This document shows positions 1 to 11,700 of a stretch of DNA of 32,178 bases, in pieces; position 1 is the first letter of the stretch, and the number at the start of each line of letters is the position of its first letter. The DNA is taken from IMG/VR virus record IMGVR_UViG_3300008999_000019, positions 1 to 32,178 of that record; one strand, written 5' to 3'. Position numbers and translations under genes: made by a program. Origin of the DNA: a virus. Under the pieces are notes generated by a model. It searched no databases, was not told the origin of the DNA, and saw only the letters and a list, made by a program, of their open reading frames with translations.

Positions 1-1223
1 ACCCTCTGATTGTTGCTCCAGCAACACAACCAGATGGCTATCAATTTCCTATCTGCAATGGGCTTCTGTACTATTCTAACAGACTAATTGCTACTGGTCA
101 GCATTACTTAAGTGAAGGAAGGTCTAACTATGCCGTATGCGTTGCTAACTATCTAGAACACTTGAGTTGGGATGCGGTTGATGAATTCCTGTTCAATCAA
201 GGTGGTAATGATGAAGTCATTTCTATTACGCCTTGGACGCTAAATGAGTTTCTTGTCTTTCTTAGAAACAGTATCTTTTATGTAAACATTGGTCTTGGTA
301 GATATTCTACTGGTGACGGTCTTTCTACCACATCTTTTATTAAGTCTCTTGTTACCGACACAGGCTGTCTTGCAAAGAGAACCGTAGTCCAAGCCAATGG
401 TGGCATTCTGTTCCTGTCTGACAATGGTGTGTACTTCCTACAGCCTCAGAACAATTCGTCTAACGACTCTGTAAGACTTTTGACGGTTGCCGAACCGCTG
501 TCTGCACAGATTAATGATGTCATTCAGACTATCAATAAGACTACCGCATACAAGTCTGTTGCTATTTATTTTAACAACAGATACTACCTTGCCGTGCCAA
601 TTGGTACATCTGAAACAAACAACTGTGTTCTTGTTTATAACTTTATCCTAAAAGGCTGGGAGTCTGTTGACACTTACCCTGCTGGATTTGATGTGTTTAA
701 CTTTATTGTATGCAAGCGTAACAACGAAAAGAGAGTGTTTATTGTAGATACAAATCAAGGCATCTTTTTGATGGATGAACTTAATTACGATGAGTATCAA
801 GATTGGGCTATTGGAGACCCCAACCAAGGTACACCTATTCTTCCTTTTCCCTGTGGCAATGGACTGAGTGCCTTGCTTGATGAAAGTTCTTTCCCTAAGA
901 ATAAAATTACAGGAGTTCTCCAGACAAGACGCTATAACTTTGAAAGCCTTGGACAAAAAAGGTTTAGTACAGTTGAAGTTGAAATGGTCTCTGAAGGCTC
1001 AAGTAGCGTTCTTACAGAGGCTATAGTAACAAATCCAGACTCAGTTACTACTATTGAAGGTTATGGTTACACAACTACTGAGGACTCTATGCGTAGAAAT
1101 CCTATCAGAAAAAACGGTTCTGGCATTCAATTAAAATTTACATCTGATAACGACAGACCCACAATTCGCTCTAGTTTTGTGTACGCAACTGTCTGGACTC
1201 AGAACAACATTAGCAAAAAATAA
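1..1223 (+). CDS. Tail nozzle/hub protein, T7 gp12 / P22 gp10-like (5' partial)
   Basis: This reading frame is open from the left edge (first whole codon at base 3) with no stop before 1223, so the gene begins outside the window; 406 residues are visible. An internal TTG at 162 is not the start, because the frame continues upstream with protein-like sequence. The protein is rich in beta-strand-like segments of about 40 residues with aromatic and Gly turns (FLSDNGVYFLQPQ, NNRYYLAVPIG, NCVLVYNFILKGWESVD). This resembles the beta-propeller repeats of podovirus tail tubular protein B (T7 gp12) and P22 gp10-type stabilisation proteins, which form the tail nozzle below the portal ring. Position immediately before the fibre and internal virion genes agrees with the T7 order. 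Arginine codons are mostly AGA (11 of 17). The family call rests on residue pattern and gene order. Confidence 0.6.
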   Translation, partial: PLIVAPATQPDGYQFPICNGLLYYSNRLIATGQHYLSEGRSNYAVCVANYLEHLSWDAVDEFLFNQGGNDEVISITPWTLNEFLVFLRNSIFYVNIGLGRYSTGDGLSTTSFIKSLVTDTGCLAKRTVVQANGGILFLSDNGVYFLQPQNNSSNDSVRLLTVAEPLSAQINDVIQTINKTTAYKSVAIYFNNRYYLAVPIGTSETNNCVLVYNFILKGWESVDTYPAGFDVFNFIVCKRNNEKRVFIVDTNQGIFLMDELNYDEYQDWAIGDPNQGTPILPFPCGNGLSALLDESSFPKNKITGVLQTRRYNFESLGQKRFSTVEVEMVSEGSSSVLTEAIVTNPDSVTTIEGYGYTTTEDSMRRNPIRKNGSGIQLKFTSDNDRPTIRSSFVYATVWTQNNISKK

Positions 1224-1226
1224 CTT

Positions 1227-2399
1227 ATGGCACAAATTAAACGAGGAGACACATTTGTTGACGGTCAACAGGTAACTGGTGACAGACTCAACAACCACAT
1301 TAACAATGCTAGTCTTGATGACGATGCAATCATTGGACAGACCGCCCTTACTGTAAACACGGTAGCGGTAGGTGACTCGTTCTTGATTCACGATTTGTCT
1401 GCTACTTCGCCACCCACTAAACTTAGAAAGATTACGGCTACTGGATTTCTCAACAGTCCTCTTAACTGTTCTTTTAATCTTTTTGCACAACCACTTAAAG
1501 ACATTACGCTAACTCCTATTATTGGAACTGGTGTACAGAACAAAACCATTTCTCCTACTACAGTTGGTGAAGTAACCACAGTAAAGATTGTGTCTGCTGG
1601 TCACGGTCTTCTTGCTGGACAGGTTATTGTTGTGACTGCTGGTCCTTCTGATTTTAATGGAACTTGGGAAGTTGATAGCGTTACTCCAGACGAAATTAAC
1701 TACAAACTTTTTGTGAAGTCAGTTCAGACCGCTGGAACTTGTTCGTATGTTAAGGCTCCTAGTGTACTTTCTACTGGGCATATTTCTGTTACAGGCGGTC
1801 TTTATTCAGACGGAACTAATAAGTTTGATGGCGTTACCCAATGTATGGGCAATCTTGTTGCTGAGTCTGCCCTTACTGCTAAAGGTGTGTGTAACTTTAC
1901 AGGTACTGTTCAGTTTAAAGGCACTCCTGTCTTTGGTCTGTATTCTAAAATAACTTCACCTCTTACTAATGTTACCTTGTTTGGCACGGACAATGTTTAT
2001 CGATTTGCGGCTTGGTCTGCTAATTGGATGAATTTTGGTAAAGTTACTTATACTGAAGATTTTATTGTTCCAGATGAAGAGACTTGGGAGATACACCTTG
2101 TTTCTACATTGTATAACAATATTGTGGTTGGTGCTGGCAATTATGGTTATGGTTGCCAATTAATTTCTAGTGTAAACAATGTTACTACAACTACTACAAT
2201 TGGAGATACATTTAGCATTGGAGTCAATAGATACACCGCCACTCCATACATCTATAATGTTATTCTTCCTTCTGGTACTCACACTATTAGAATGGTTGCC
2301 TGTCACTTTGGTGGAGTAAGTACTGCTGGCTCTGAACTTAACTGTAGTACCACGGTTGCCCCTTCTCACAAAACTGTAAGCAAGTTCAAGACTGCTTAA
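1227..2399 (+). CDS. Tail fibre / appendage structural protein
   Basis: A 390-residue protein. Its N-terminus (MAQIKRGDTFVDGQQVTGDR followed by LNNHINNASLDDDAI) matches a segment common at the start of fibre-like structural proteins of marine podoviruses, which I take to be the virion-attachment region. The middle is Thr/Gly/Val-rich and low in charge, as in beta-structured fibre shafts. The C-terminal part (about 245-390) looks like a compact beta-rich tip with conserved aromatics and could be the receptor-binding or trimerisation head. The start follows the previous stop by only 3 bases (AAATAACTTATGG) with no Shine-Dalgarno. Its stop overlaps the next start as TAATG. Host-range function is inferred from position and composition only. 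Confidence 0.6.
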   Translation: MAQIKRGDTFVDGQQVTGDRLNNHINNASLDDDAIIGQTALTVNTVAVGDSFLIHDLSATSPPTKLRKITATGFLNSPLNCSFNLFAQPLKDITLTPIIGTGVQNKTISPTTVGEVTTVKIVSAGHGLLAGQVIVVTAGPSDFNGTWEVDSVTPDEINYKLFVKSVQTAGTCSYVKAPSVLSTGHISVTGGLYSDGTNKFDGVTQCMGNLVAESALTAKGVCNFTGTVQFKGTPVFGLYSKITSPLTNVTLFGTDNVYRFAAWSANWMNFGKVTYTEDFIVPDEETWEIHLVSTLYNNIVVGAGNYGYGCQLISSVNNVTTTTTIGDTFSIGVNRYTATPYIYNVILPSGTHTIRMVACHFGGVSTAGSELNCSTTVAPSHKTVSKFKTA

Positions 2400-2830
2400 T
2401 GACAGAAGAAGACTTCCAGAGCACTTGTAGATTTGTCTACGAGAACAAAGACAACGGCAAACGCCCTGTCTTTCAGTTAGACTATCTTGATGACTGGCTG
2501 AAGTGGGCGATGGAAAAGGAATGGATGTTTATCAATAAGGTAAACAATGAGGTCAACGGAGTTGTAATTATCTACCCAATTGGTAGGTGGGCAGAAACTC
2601 CAACCCTTGAAGATGTGTTCAGATGTTCTGGAAACACATATGTTGACAACGACTACTTCATTATGGACGCTTTGGTTGACAATGAAGATGCTAGGGCTAA
2701 CATTTGCCGTCAAATCGACAATAGATTCCCAGAGATTAGAGGGGATGAGAACAGCCAAATCTTTTCACAACGAGGAGATATTGTGCAAAAACTCAAAAAA
2801 GACCTAATCATAAATTTAACAAATAACTAA
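2399..2830 (+). CDS. Small virion-region protein in the T7 gp13 position, possibly GNAT-like
   Basis: A 143-residue protein whose ATG shares one base with the previous stop (TAATG), suggesting translational coupling. It has a short alpha-beta pattern: a helical N-terminus, a Trp-rich segment (DDWLKWAMEKEWMFI), a strand pair (NEVNGVVIIYPIGRW), a central YFIMDALVDNEDARA stretch and a final basic helix. This is weakly reminiscent of GNAT acetyltransferase-like folds, and T7 gp13, which occupies the same slot between tail tube and internal core proteins, has a similar size. T7 gp13 is an internal virion or assembly protein. No acetyl-CoA-binding loop (RxxGxG/A) is visible, so enzymatic activity is not supported. 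Structural or assembly helper is the best guess. Confidence 0.45.
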   Translation: MTEEDFQSTCRFVYENKDNGKRPVFQLDYLDDWLKWAMEKEWMFINKVNNEVNGVVIIYPIGRWAETPTLEDVFRCSGNTYVDNDYFIMDALVDNEDARANICRQIDNRFPEIRGDENSQIFSQRGDIVQKLKKDLIINLTNN

Positions 2831-2831
2831 T

Positions 2832-3659
2832 ATGGGTTCAACAAAAGTACAGGCTCCACCGCCTAGAGATTATTACAAGGAATCGGTTGATACGATTCGT
2901 GCTCAAGTAGATATGGCTCCCATCATTATGGATGCGGAGCGTAGAATTGTTCCGCAGATGCAAGCAATGCAGATGGAGCAGATGCTTGGTCAGTCCAAGA
3001 ATCTTCTATCTTTCTATGGGCAGGTGATGGACCCGTTTTCTAAGTTGGCTGGGCAGTATGCTGAGTCGATGAACAAGAACACGATGGAGCCTCTTGCTAG
3101 AAGTAGCAGAACTGCATACGAGGCAAGTCTTGGTGGCGGGGCTGGCATTCAAGACAAACTCCGCTCACAGGCGTTTTCAGACCTTGATGCTGGATTCAGC
3201 CTTACTCCAGAGATGAACACATTGGCTACACAGATGGCTAGGGCTGGGGCTACTCAGCGTGGTATGGCTGGTGGCAACTATGGCTTGGCTTCCGAAATTC
3301 TTGGCGGTTACCAGATGGGACAACAGAGACAAGATAGAGCCAGAACCTTTGCTGGTGCTGTGCTTGGTTCTGACCAGCAGTTGGCTGGACAGGCTTACGC
3401 TCAGTATGGCTCTCCGATGATGGCTGGCATTATGCAGGGCTTTAGTCCTACAGGCATTGCTGGTAATGCTATGGGTATGAACACCAACCTTGGTCCATCC
3501 TATGTTAAGCCAGAATCTCAGATGGCTCAGAATATTTACGCTAGTAACTACAACGCTGAACTACAGGCTAGAACTGCTACTGCATCTAATAATGCGGCGA
3601 TGATTAGCGGTGCTATGAGCGGTGCTGGTTCTGCTCTAAAATCTGGCTGGGCTAAGTAA
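2832..3659 (+). CDS. Internal virion / DNA-ejection protein (T7 gp14 slot)
   Basis: A 275-residue protein rich in Ala, Gly, Met and Gln. The N-terminus has a Pro-rich motif followed by DYYKESVDTIRAQVDMAP, a pattern seen in small structural or DNA-transfer proteins of many T7-like marine phages. The rest is helical and small-residue-rich (for example AGGNYGLASEILGGYQMGQQ and an AGIMQGFSPTGIAGNAMGM stretch). Such composition is typical of ejection proteins that insert in or line a trans-envelope channel, such as T7 gp14 or P22 gp7. The gene lies between the gp13-slot protein and the two larger internal core proteins. There is no Shine-Dalgarno; the upstream bases are AAATAACTAAT. Function comes from composition and synteny, not from a catalytic motif. 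Confidence 0.6.
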   Translation: MGSTKVQAPPPRDYYKESVDTIRAQVDMAPIIMDAERRIVPQMQAMQMEQMLGQSKNLLSFYGQVMDPFSKLAGQYAESMNKNTMEPLARSSRTAYEASLGGGAGIQDKLRSQAFSDLDAGFSLTPEMNTLATQMARAGATQRGMAGGNYGLASEILGGYQMGQQRQDRARTFAGAVLGSDQQLAGQAYAQYGSPMMAGIMQGFSPTGIAGNAMGMNTNLGPSYVKPESQMAQNIYASNYNAELQARTATASNNAAMISGAMSGAGSALKSGWAK

Positions 3660-3664
3660 AACAT

Positions 3665-5707
3665 ATGGCATCACCATTTACACAATATACATCTGAGCAG
3701 GTAGGTCAGATTAACATTCTTCCTGCTGTTGGTCAAATCAGCGAGATGCTAAGAAAGGGCATCGCTGACTTTGGACAGGGCGTGGGAGAGGCTTATACTG
3801 GGTACAAGCGAGAACAGGCAGAGCACGATATTATGGCACAAAATGCCGTAACATCTGCTATGAAATATCTCAAGCAGGAGGAAAAGCCTAATGATGATAA
3901 TGGTGACAGCGGTCAACTTAACTACGAACTAGACCCTAATACCCCTATGCATACGGCACTCCTTATGAAGGAGGCGTTTAAGGTTGGCGGTGGAGATTGG
4001 ACTAATCCAGAGACTGCTATCAAGGGTCTTGCTGGGATGGACACTAATAAACTTAGAGCGTGGATGGGTGATGAGAATAAGTACAAGGTTGAGAAACAGC
4101 AGGAGTTTGACAACGATATCAAGGGAAGAGAAATGAAGGCTAGAGAGAAAACTCTCCTACTTGCTGAACAAGACGCACAAAGAAAAGACGCAGAATACCA
4201 GCGTGGTGTTGAAACACAGAAGGCTCTAATTGCCATTGAAAAAGAAAAGGTCGCTACTACTGCCATTGGTGAAAACAAGATTGTAACCAAGCACAGAATT
4301 GGTGACTTGTATTCTAAAACAGGAGAACTTCTTGCTTGGCAGACTGACATTGAATCTGTGATGGCTCAGAATGGTCTTAAGGATTCTGATGTAGTTACAA
4401 GGGAAACCCACGATGCACAGATTAAGGTTTACGATGACTATCCTTCTCACGCTTCTGCACAGCATTTTGCTGGAACTACAGATGGCAAAGTTCCGTTTAA
4501 CCCAGAACTTCCATTAAGAGATAATCAAGAACTTCACCGCAACAATGGTGCTACTGAAAAGTTTATTAGAAACGCATTTAAGGTTGGTACTGAACTTGAA
4601 TCTCCAGCCCTAAGAGCACAAGCAAAGGTATTCTTTCCAGAAGGATTTAGTGGTCCAATTTCAAATATGAATGGTGCGTATGCAATGGCTAAAAACATTG
4701 TAAAGACTAAGCCAGTACAAGAAAGACTTGCTAAGAACTATGGCGTTGGGATGGTTCCCAATGGTGCTATCTTTGACAAGGCTTGGGTTGATGTGACAGG
4801 CACTACTGACAGCATTTCTGTCACTAAGATTGAAGTTCCTATTCACCCAGATGCCCAAGAGAAGGCTAGATATGACGCTGTGTCGGCAAGAATGGGAGAC
4901 AAGATGCCATTCTCTTATGAGCAATTTAAGATTCTGAGTGTTGGTCATCGCATTCCGTGGTCATACGATGGTCAAGGCAACAAGGTTGTTCAAGTTGGCA
5001 AGGGTGCTAACGAAAGATGGCTTCCATATAATGACCTTGCAAAAATTACTGCTGAACCACCTAAGAATCAGTTTGAGCAGAACAGACTTGGCACTAGCAC
5101 TTGGCTACAGGGACACGCTGGCAAGGGACTTCATTATGGTCCACAAGGAAATGGGTTTACGCTTGTTTACAATGGTACTATTGACCAACTTAGGTCTCCT
5201 AACCCAATTGAAGATTCTCAGTTTGTCAGCGATGGTCTAGGTGCTGTCGTAGATATCAGAAGAATTGGTGCAGAGATGAAGAGTCTGATTAATGGTGCTG
5301 GCATTGTTGAGAAGAATCTTAGCGTTTCATACAATCAGAAATACGAGAATCTGTCCCTACAGGCTCAGACTTACAGAAAGTACTTCATCGCAAGCGGACA
5401 GGAAACCGACAAGGACAATGCACGACTTACCACAATGGTAACCGACAACTCATTCCTTAAGACATTTACTCCTACTGAACAGATTGAAATCATCAACGCT
5501 ATGGAGCGTATCATTGGAAACAAGATTCTTGGTAAGTGGACTGCTATGGGTGGCAAGGTTCTTGAAGATAGACCTAATGCAGTAAGCGAGGAAACGATGA
5601 AAAAGATGATGAAATACGCAGATAAGGCTGGTATTCCTACATTCGAAGAACTAAAAGCCAGAGACCTTGCTGAAAGGGCTTCCGCAAGAACCCATAAACC
5701 CCAATAA
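3665..5707 (+). CDS. Internal virion protein (T7 gp15 slot)
   Basis: A 680-residue soluble protein. The N-terminal 70 residues are amphipathic (LPAVGQISEMLRKGIADFGQ). A charged, probably coiled-coil helix spans roughly residues 135-205 (many E, K, R and Q), followed by a long mixed-fold body and a basic, Ala-rich C-terminus. Length and place, directly before the giant protein and after the gp14-slot protein, match T7 gp15, an internal core protein that leaves the head with gp16 during infection. I see no enzymatic motif. The ATG follows the previous stop by 5 bases (TAAAACATATGG). Its stop shares one A with the giant gene's ATG (TAATGG), so the two are probably translated together in fixed proportion. 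Confidence 0.6.
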   Translation: MASPFTQYTSEQVGQINILPAVGQISEMLRKGIADFGQGVGEAYTGYKREQAEHDIMAQNAVTSAMKYLKQEEKPNDDNGDSGQLNYELDPNTPMHTALLMKEAFKVGGGDWTNPETAIKGLAGMDTNKLRAWMGDENKYKVEKQQEFDNDIKGREMKAREKTLLLAEQDAQRKDAEYQRGVETQKALIAIEKEKVATTAIGENKIVTKHRIGDLYSKTGELLAWQTDIESVMAQNGLKDSDVVTRETHDAQIKVYDDYPSHASAQHFAGTTDGKVPFNPELPLRDNQELHRNNGATEKFIRNAFKVGTELESPALRAQAKVFFPEGFSGPISNMNGAYAMAKNIVKTKPVQERLAKNYGVGMVPNGAIFDKAWVDVTGTTDSISVTKIEVPIHPDAQEKARYDAVSARMGDKMPFSYEQFKILSVGHRIPWSYDGQGNKVVQVGKGANERWLPYNDLAKITAEPPKNQFEQNRLGTSTWLQGHAGKGLHYGPQGNGFTLVYNGTIDQLRSPNPIEDSQFVSDGLGAVVDIRRIGAEMKSLINGAGIVEKNLSVSYNQKYENLSLQAQTYRKYFIASGQETDKDNARLTTMVTDNSFLKTFTPTEQIEIINAMERIIGNKILGKWTAMGGKVLEDRPNAVSEETMKKMMKYADKAGIPTFEELKARDLAERASARTHKPQ

Positions 5708-8700
5708 TGGAATCGCAGAACTTTACTTATTCCTCCGAAGAAGACCTTCGTAGGATTGCTTCTCAACAGGGATACATCCTGCCTTCACAGGTAGCAGTTG
5801 CTGACCCAAAGACAGACCTTGAGGAGGAGACAAGGGCAAGTGAGGCTCCGTCTGAAGAACTGGACGGAGAGTCTATTGCTGGAATGATTGCCAGATTTAC
5901 TACAGAAGGTCATAGACCTACTTTTCAACAGGCTCTTATTTACCGTGAGCATATGAAGACTAAAGAAGTCGATATGTGGAATGGTATTACAAGTGCAATG
6001 TCTGCTACCGCAAGCGACCTTGGCTCTGGTGCTTATGAACTAATTGGAGATGCCTTGCACCTTAAAGTCCCAAAGGTTGTAGGTTCTGTTATTGAAGGTG
6101 CTATTATGGGTACTGCTAATTGGTATCATATGTACGAGGAAGGTAAGTTTAATGAAGACAGTTTGCTTCACAAGATGCTGTTTAAGAAGAACAATAGTGA
6201 TGAAGAGTACTATTCTAACTTGATGAATATGCTAGACCTCAGACAGAGCATTGAGGAGCACACTAGAAACGGATACTTCCTTCCAAAAGAAATGGAGGTC
6301 GGGGGTCACAAAATTGAACTTTGGAATCCTGCTGTTGTTATGGCTATCAGTTATGTTGCAGACCCTTCTTGGGTAGCACCTAATTTCGGAATCGAATCTG
6401 CCCTTGCTAAGGGTATGAATAGTGCAAACAGAATGCTCAAACTTAATGAGCAGTTGGCTAGTGCTGGCATCTGGGCATCTAAGAGTATTGAGGGTAATGC
6501 TAAAAAGGTTGGTGAGAGTGCTGGAAGACTATCTGCTGGCATTCTTAAGGTTGAAGAATCACTTCTTAAAGACCTTAAAGATACATTTGAAATTGATGCC
6601 TTCATTGGTACTTCTGGTCAAGTTGTTGACAAGTCTGACCTTGGTAGAGGTGCTATGACTGCTGTTGGTATGAATGCGGTCAAGATTCCTGCTTGGTCTG
6701 TTACTACCCTTACTTGGGGTGTTGCTAAGTTGGGAGAAGGTCTTGCTGGTGCTGTTGAAACAGGTGCTAGAATTGCCAGAGAAGCCCCTAAGAATGCTGG
6801 TATGAGGCTCTCTGAGCGTATTGCTATGGAGTCTGAGAGTAAGGTTGTTTCGGCTATGGCTAACACTTGGGCTAAGACTGGCTCTCCATTCCTTGAATGG
6901 GGTACTGCTACGGCTCATACCACGCTACACGCTGGTATGTATGGTGGTGCGTTTGGCTTTACCTTTGGCGGTGAAGAAGGCTTCTACAATGGCATTGGTT
7001 CTGGCTTTGTGCTTGGTGGTGCTTTCCACCAGATTGGTGCTTTTCATAATACTGTTGCTGGTGGCAATTCCCCTAACGAAGTAATTAAGAACTTCCTGTG
7101 GTCTACTCAGCACTATGATTTGGCTAATCAGCAGGGTCTTCATCGCCTCCTTACAAATGTTGAGAGAGATTATGATGACGGTAAGGGCGGTGGACAGAAG
7201 GCTAAACTGCAAGTTATGTCTGACATTGCTTCTGCTGAAAGACTCCAGCGTAATGTAAGAAGACTGATTCTTACTGAGGAGGAAATCCAAGCCAGAATGA
7301 CTGACGATGAGTGGGTTGATTACGAAAAGTTTAAACTTGCACAGGCTGATACTTGGGGTGGTGTTGCCTTTAGACAGAAACTTAGCGGAGAGATGGTAAC
7401 TATCATCAACGCTGACAGGGCTGTTAAGTCTGCCGTTAAGGAAGAACTCTTCCACACACTTATGATGTCTGAAAGATATCGTGAAGTGTTCCACCAAGAT
7501 GCAATGCAAGCCCTCATTGGTACGGATGACCATAAGGGTGCTCTGTATCGTATGCCAAAAGAACAGGCACTTAGCCTTCTTAAACAATTTAAGGAAGCCT
7601 ATGTTGGGCTTGAACAGGAAACCGCAAAGAAGGCTCCTGTTAACGATGGTCATTTCCAAGAACTTGATAAGCATTGGGATGAGGTCATTAACGACTTCAG
7701 AGAAGGCAAAGACCTTGGTGGCAAGATGCACAGTCTCTTTGAGGAGTTCCTTGCATCGTACTGGAATCGCTACATTGAAGATAAGCCAATCGACTATCTC
7801 CTTAAGGGTGGTGACCTAGGTCTTATCCGTAACGCTGTTCAACTGGCTAAGGATTCTTACCAGAACATTATGCACACAGATTTGACCTCTGCTGGTGCTC
7901 ACTTTAATTTCGGAACTAACATTGACCATTTCTTCCTCGACCAGAAAACTGGTCAGAGAGTCCGCATTCCTAAACTAGAAAAGTTGATGGAGCATTTTGT
8001 TAAGACTGCTTCTAAGGAAATGTATACTGGCTGGACTGTTAATCCTCGCAAGGGTGGGGGCATTGAAGGGGCTGTTGCAAATGAGTTAGAACACCTGTTT
8101 AGCAGAGATGCTACTGGTGGGCTTAAGCGTACATCTGAATCTGACCTTGATAAGGAAACTGCTGTTTCAATGCAGAATGTTCTGCGTAGCATCCTTGAAC
8201 TAGACAAGAGCCAGAGAGGACTTAAAATTACTGTTAATGGAAACAACGGTGGAGATGGTCCAATGGCGTTCTCTAGAGGCAAGCCAAAGAAGCCTAAGAC
8301 CAAAAAACAGGTGGAAGAAGAGGTTACTGGAACCAAGCCAGTACAGAACAAACTTCCCAATAGAAGAGCAATTGCAGACCATTGGGATGATGTAGAGCCA
8401 GCCACCCCTAGAAAGAAAAGGGGTACAATTGATGAAAACGAAATTGCCATCGCTGAAGAAGTTGCTGGCGAAGACACTTCTGGTTCTGGCAGATGGTCTA
8501 CTGACAAGCGTAAGAAGTTTTGGGAAAGCGTTTGGGAAGGCAATCCACGAATCACTATTACTGGTAGAGCGTCTACTGCTGAACTTAAGATTCTTTCCGA
8601 CCACCTTCCTGCTAATACTGTAAAGAGATTTGCTGAACTTAACACCATCATCGAGATGGCTAGAGACGGTGTGTTTGCTAAGAATGTGTCTAACATTGCC

Positions 8701-11700
8701 AAGACTGAGTATATGGCAAAACAGAAGGAAAATAATGATGGTAGCCGTATCACATACGAAGCGGGTGAAGAAAGAGTACGCCACACTAACTTTATTCCTG
8801 TTGAACTACATCTGTACTTTGAACGAAATAAACGAATCGTTGATGGTGAACCAGAACTGAGTGTTGGTACTGCTCAGATTAAGGTTACAGCCATTGACCA
8901 CGATGCTCTCATTAAGCGTGTTGACTATGCTTGGGCTAAGTGGGTTGAGACTGGTATGTCTTGGAGAACTGTCAGAAAACTTTTTGGAGATAAGACCAAC
9001 CTATACCAAGCCTGTAAGGACTTGATTACTCATTACTCAAACTCTGAGTCTAAAGAAGGTGGCATCAGAATCTTCCAAGCCAATGGTGCGGTAGGTGCTA
9101 GAGATGCTGGTCATATGAGAACGATTGCTAATGCTGTTCTTGGATTCCATCCTACCAATGAGATGGTTCGCAGAGGCGAGCATTCTAATCCTAGGTGGAA
9201 ACTACAGAACAGAATGGAAGGAAAGAAGGTAGATGTTCCCGATGTCATCTTTGATATGAACATCAGAAGAATGGGAAGAATCACCACTAGAAACGGTGAA
9301 GGATTTGGCGTGGATTGGAATTCTGCCTATGTCAGAAGCCAGTACAACCATAGCCCTGCAAAGGTTAAGAGAGACCACGAAGGCAACCCGCTCAGAACGC
9401 ACGAACTTTCTGCACTCCAGAATAGCGTATACCGAAATAAGGATGGCGAAATCCTTGCCGTATACTCTCTTAACAAGCCATATTCTTCACAGAAAAGAAT
9501 GAATGAATCGTCTGTGTTTGATTATGTAGATGAAGGTCTTGGTAATAGATTTGGCTCTAGAGGCGGTGAATACTTCTCTGATACTGGCTGGTTGCACTAC
9601 ACTCCAGATATGGGTCTTGCCTCATTGGTAAGCAAGGGGTCTATGAAGACTGGGTACATTGATACTCAGAAACACATTGACCTAAGCGACTTGCATCCTA
9701 CTTCCACGGTTGAAGATGTTGCTGGCGTTCTAGTCAATCGAATGTCTGAACTGACTGGCAAAAGCAGAGAGTCATTGTTGGCTGAACTGCTTTCAATTGA
9801 GACTGGAGAAGGCGTAACGGTTGGTGAACTGTTTAACACTCACGAGAATGTGCTTATGCACGAAGGTCACGACCTTGATGTGTGGCTGTTTACTCCAGAA
9901 ACTGTAAAGTTTATGAATGAAAACGGAATCAACTCCGTTGAGTATCAGTATCACAATAGAATTGCAGACACTAATAGTACTGCTGTTGCTTTGCTTGATA
10001 ACAGAAGGTTCATTGAAAATGTGTCCAGAAGAGCAGAGGCTAATTACTTTGCTTTCAGTCCTGCTAAGAAACCGAGGACTCCCTCACACAACCCTCCCAA
10101 GACAATTACCGAAGTCCTTCAAGATAAGATTAGGGCGTTGCAACAGGGTAACTATACTGAGGCTGATATCCAGAAAGCATTCCTTTCTCATATTGTATCT
10201 GAAGATGGAAAGACCGTCTTACAGAACCCAGAACGCCTTACAGAAGACGGTCTTGATAGCCTTATCCAAGAACAACTTGCTAAGGTTAGACAACTGACAA
10301 GAAAGGAACAGGCTGAAAAGTTTGGTCCAGAAGACAGAGCAAAGATTGCAAGCCAACTTAGAAGCCATACTCTTAGGGCTTTAAGAGAAAAGTTCCCTGT
10401 TGCTCCTACTGCTGTTCTTAATCAGATTGCTGATGTTGCCCTAAGCGGAGTCAGCGTAAATGCACAAACTGTAACTACTGGCAGGGTTGCTGGTAGGGAT
10501 ATCCAAAAAGAAGTCCTTGCGATTAACGGAACTGTGCTTGGAAGAATTAAAAAGAATGGAGGTCTTACTGGAAGAAAGATTGAGGACAGCGGTATCCCAA
10601 TGCTTGCACACATTGCTGAAATGAGTGAGAGAGACTTCCAGATTTTTAAGGCTATCCCAGAGTACCTTGATGCAATCAAGAAGGGAACTACTGCTGAATG
10701 GCTTCAGACAAATCAAAGCATTGTTGATGACCTTTATGGCAAGCACGGTGGTCCAAAGAAGTTCTACAAAAAGTTTGATGATGCACAGAAGGATATCTTC
10801 TTCCTGCTTGATGCACAGTTGGCTAACAAGATTCCATTAACTGATGGCAGTCTTATGGATGTTGTTAACGAAAAGAAAATCAGAGAGGCTTTTGCTGAGA
10901 AGACTAGGGCGTTTGTATTTAAGACCCTTACGGAGGCTGGCTGGGGTCAGCGTGGTAGCCTTATGGAGACTTGGGACAAGTATAGAGATGTTAAGAAAGA
11001 AGCAGAGATGAGCCGTGCTCTGTTCAGAATGCACTCAGAAAATATTGAGGGGATGCTTACATCCGAGTTCCACGAGCGTGTGCTTGATACCCTTACCGCT
11101 CTTGATATCCCTCTGGACAATAAGATTGTCAACCACAGGGAGATTGCAGAAATGGTTAGAGCCGTCCTGTATGACCAGTCTAGAAAAGGTTTAATCAAAC
11201 TTGGTTCTTATGAGGCTATTGCTGAGAGCGTGAGACTGTATTATGAATACGCAGAAAGAGAATCTGTTGACGGAAAGAAAATTGTCATAGACAAGAAGAA
11301 GGCTCTCAGAGAAAACCTAGTCAAAGCACTAATTGAACTTGAGGAAAATGGCTTTGAAGGCATCAACTGGACAAAGCGTCCAGACACTCGTGATGTAACA
11401 AAAGAAGGTAAAGTGTTTAAGGTTACACAGAAACTGTTTGCTGGTTCTGGTGACACGCTGATGACCATTGATGGTCACAACATCTGGGACTTTGAAGGCA
11501 CTCATTTTAAGGTCATTGAAGAAGGCGTTTGGGCTGATGACTCTGCTCTTATCCTTCGTGATATGCGTACTGGTGAGGCTATCCTTACCAAGCCAATGAA
11601 GAAAGAAGGCTCTAGTACTGCTTCTAATACAGAAAGAGGAAAGATTATCAGAGAGTTTCTATCTGAAGCCACACACGCTATCGTAAAGAGACAGCCAGCA

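Noticed and set aside
162-1223. Tail gene starting at TTG 162
   Set aside because: The frame is open to the left edge and the upstream residues look like part of the same protein, so 162 is internal.
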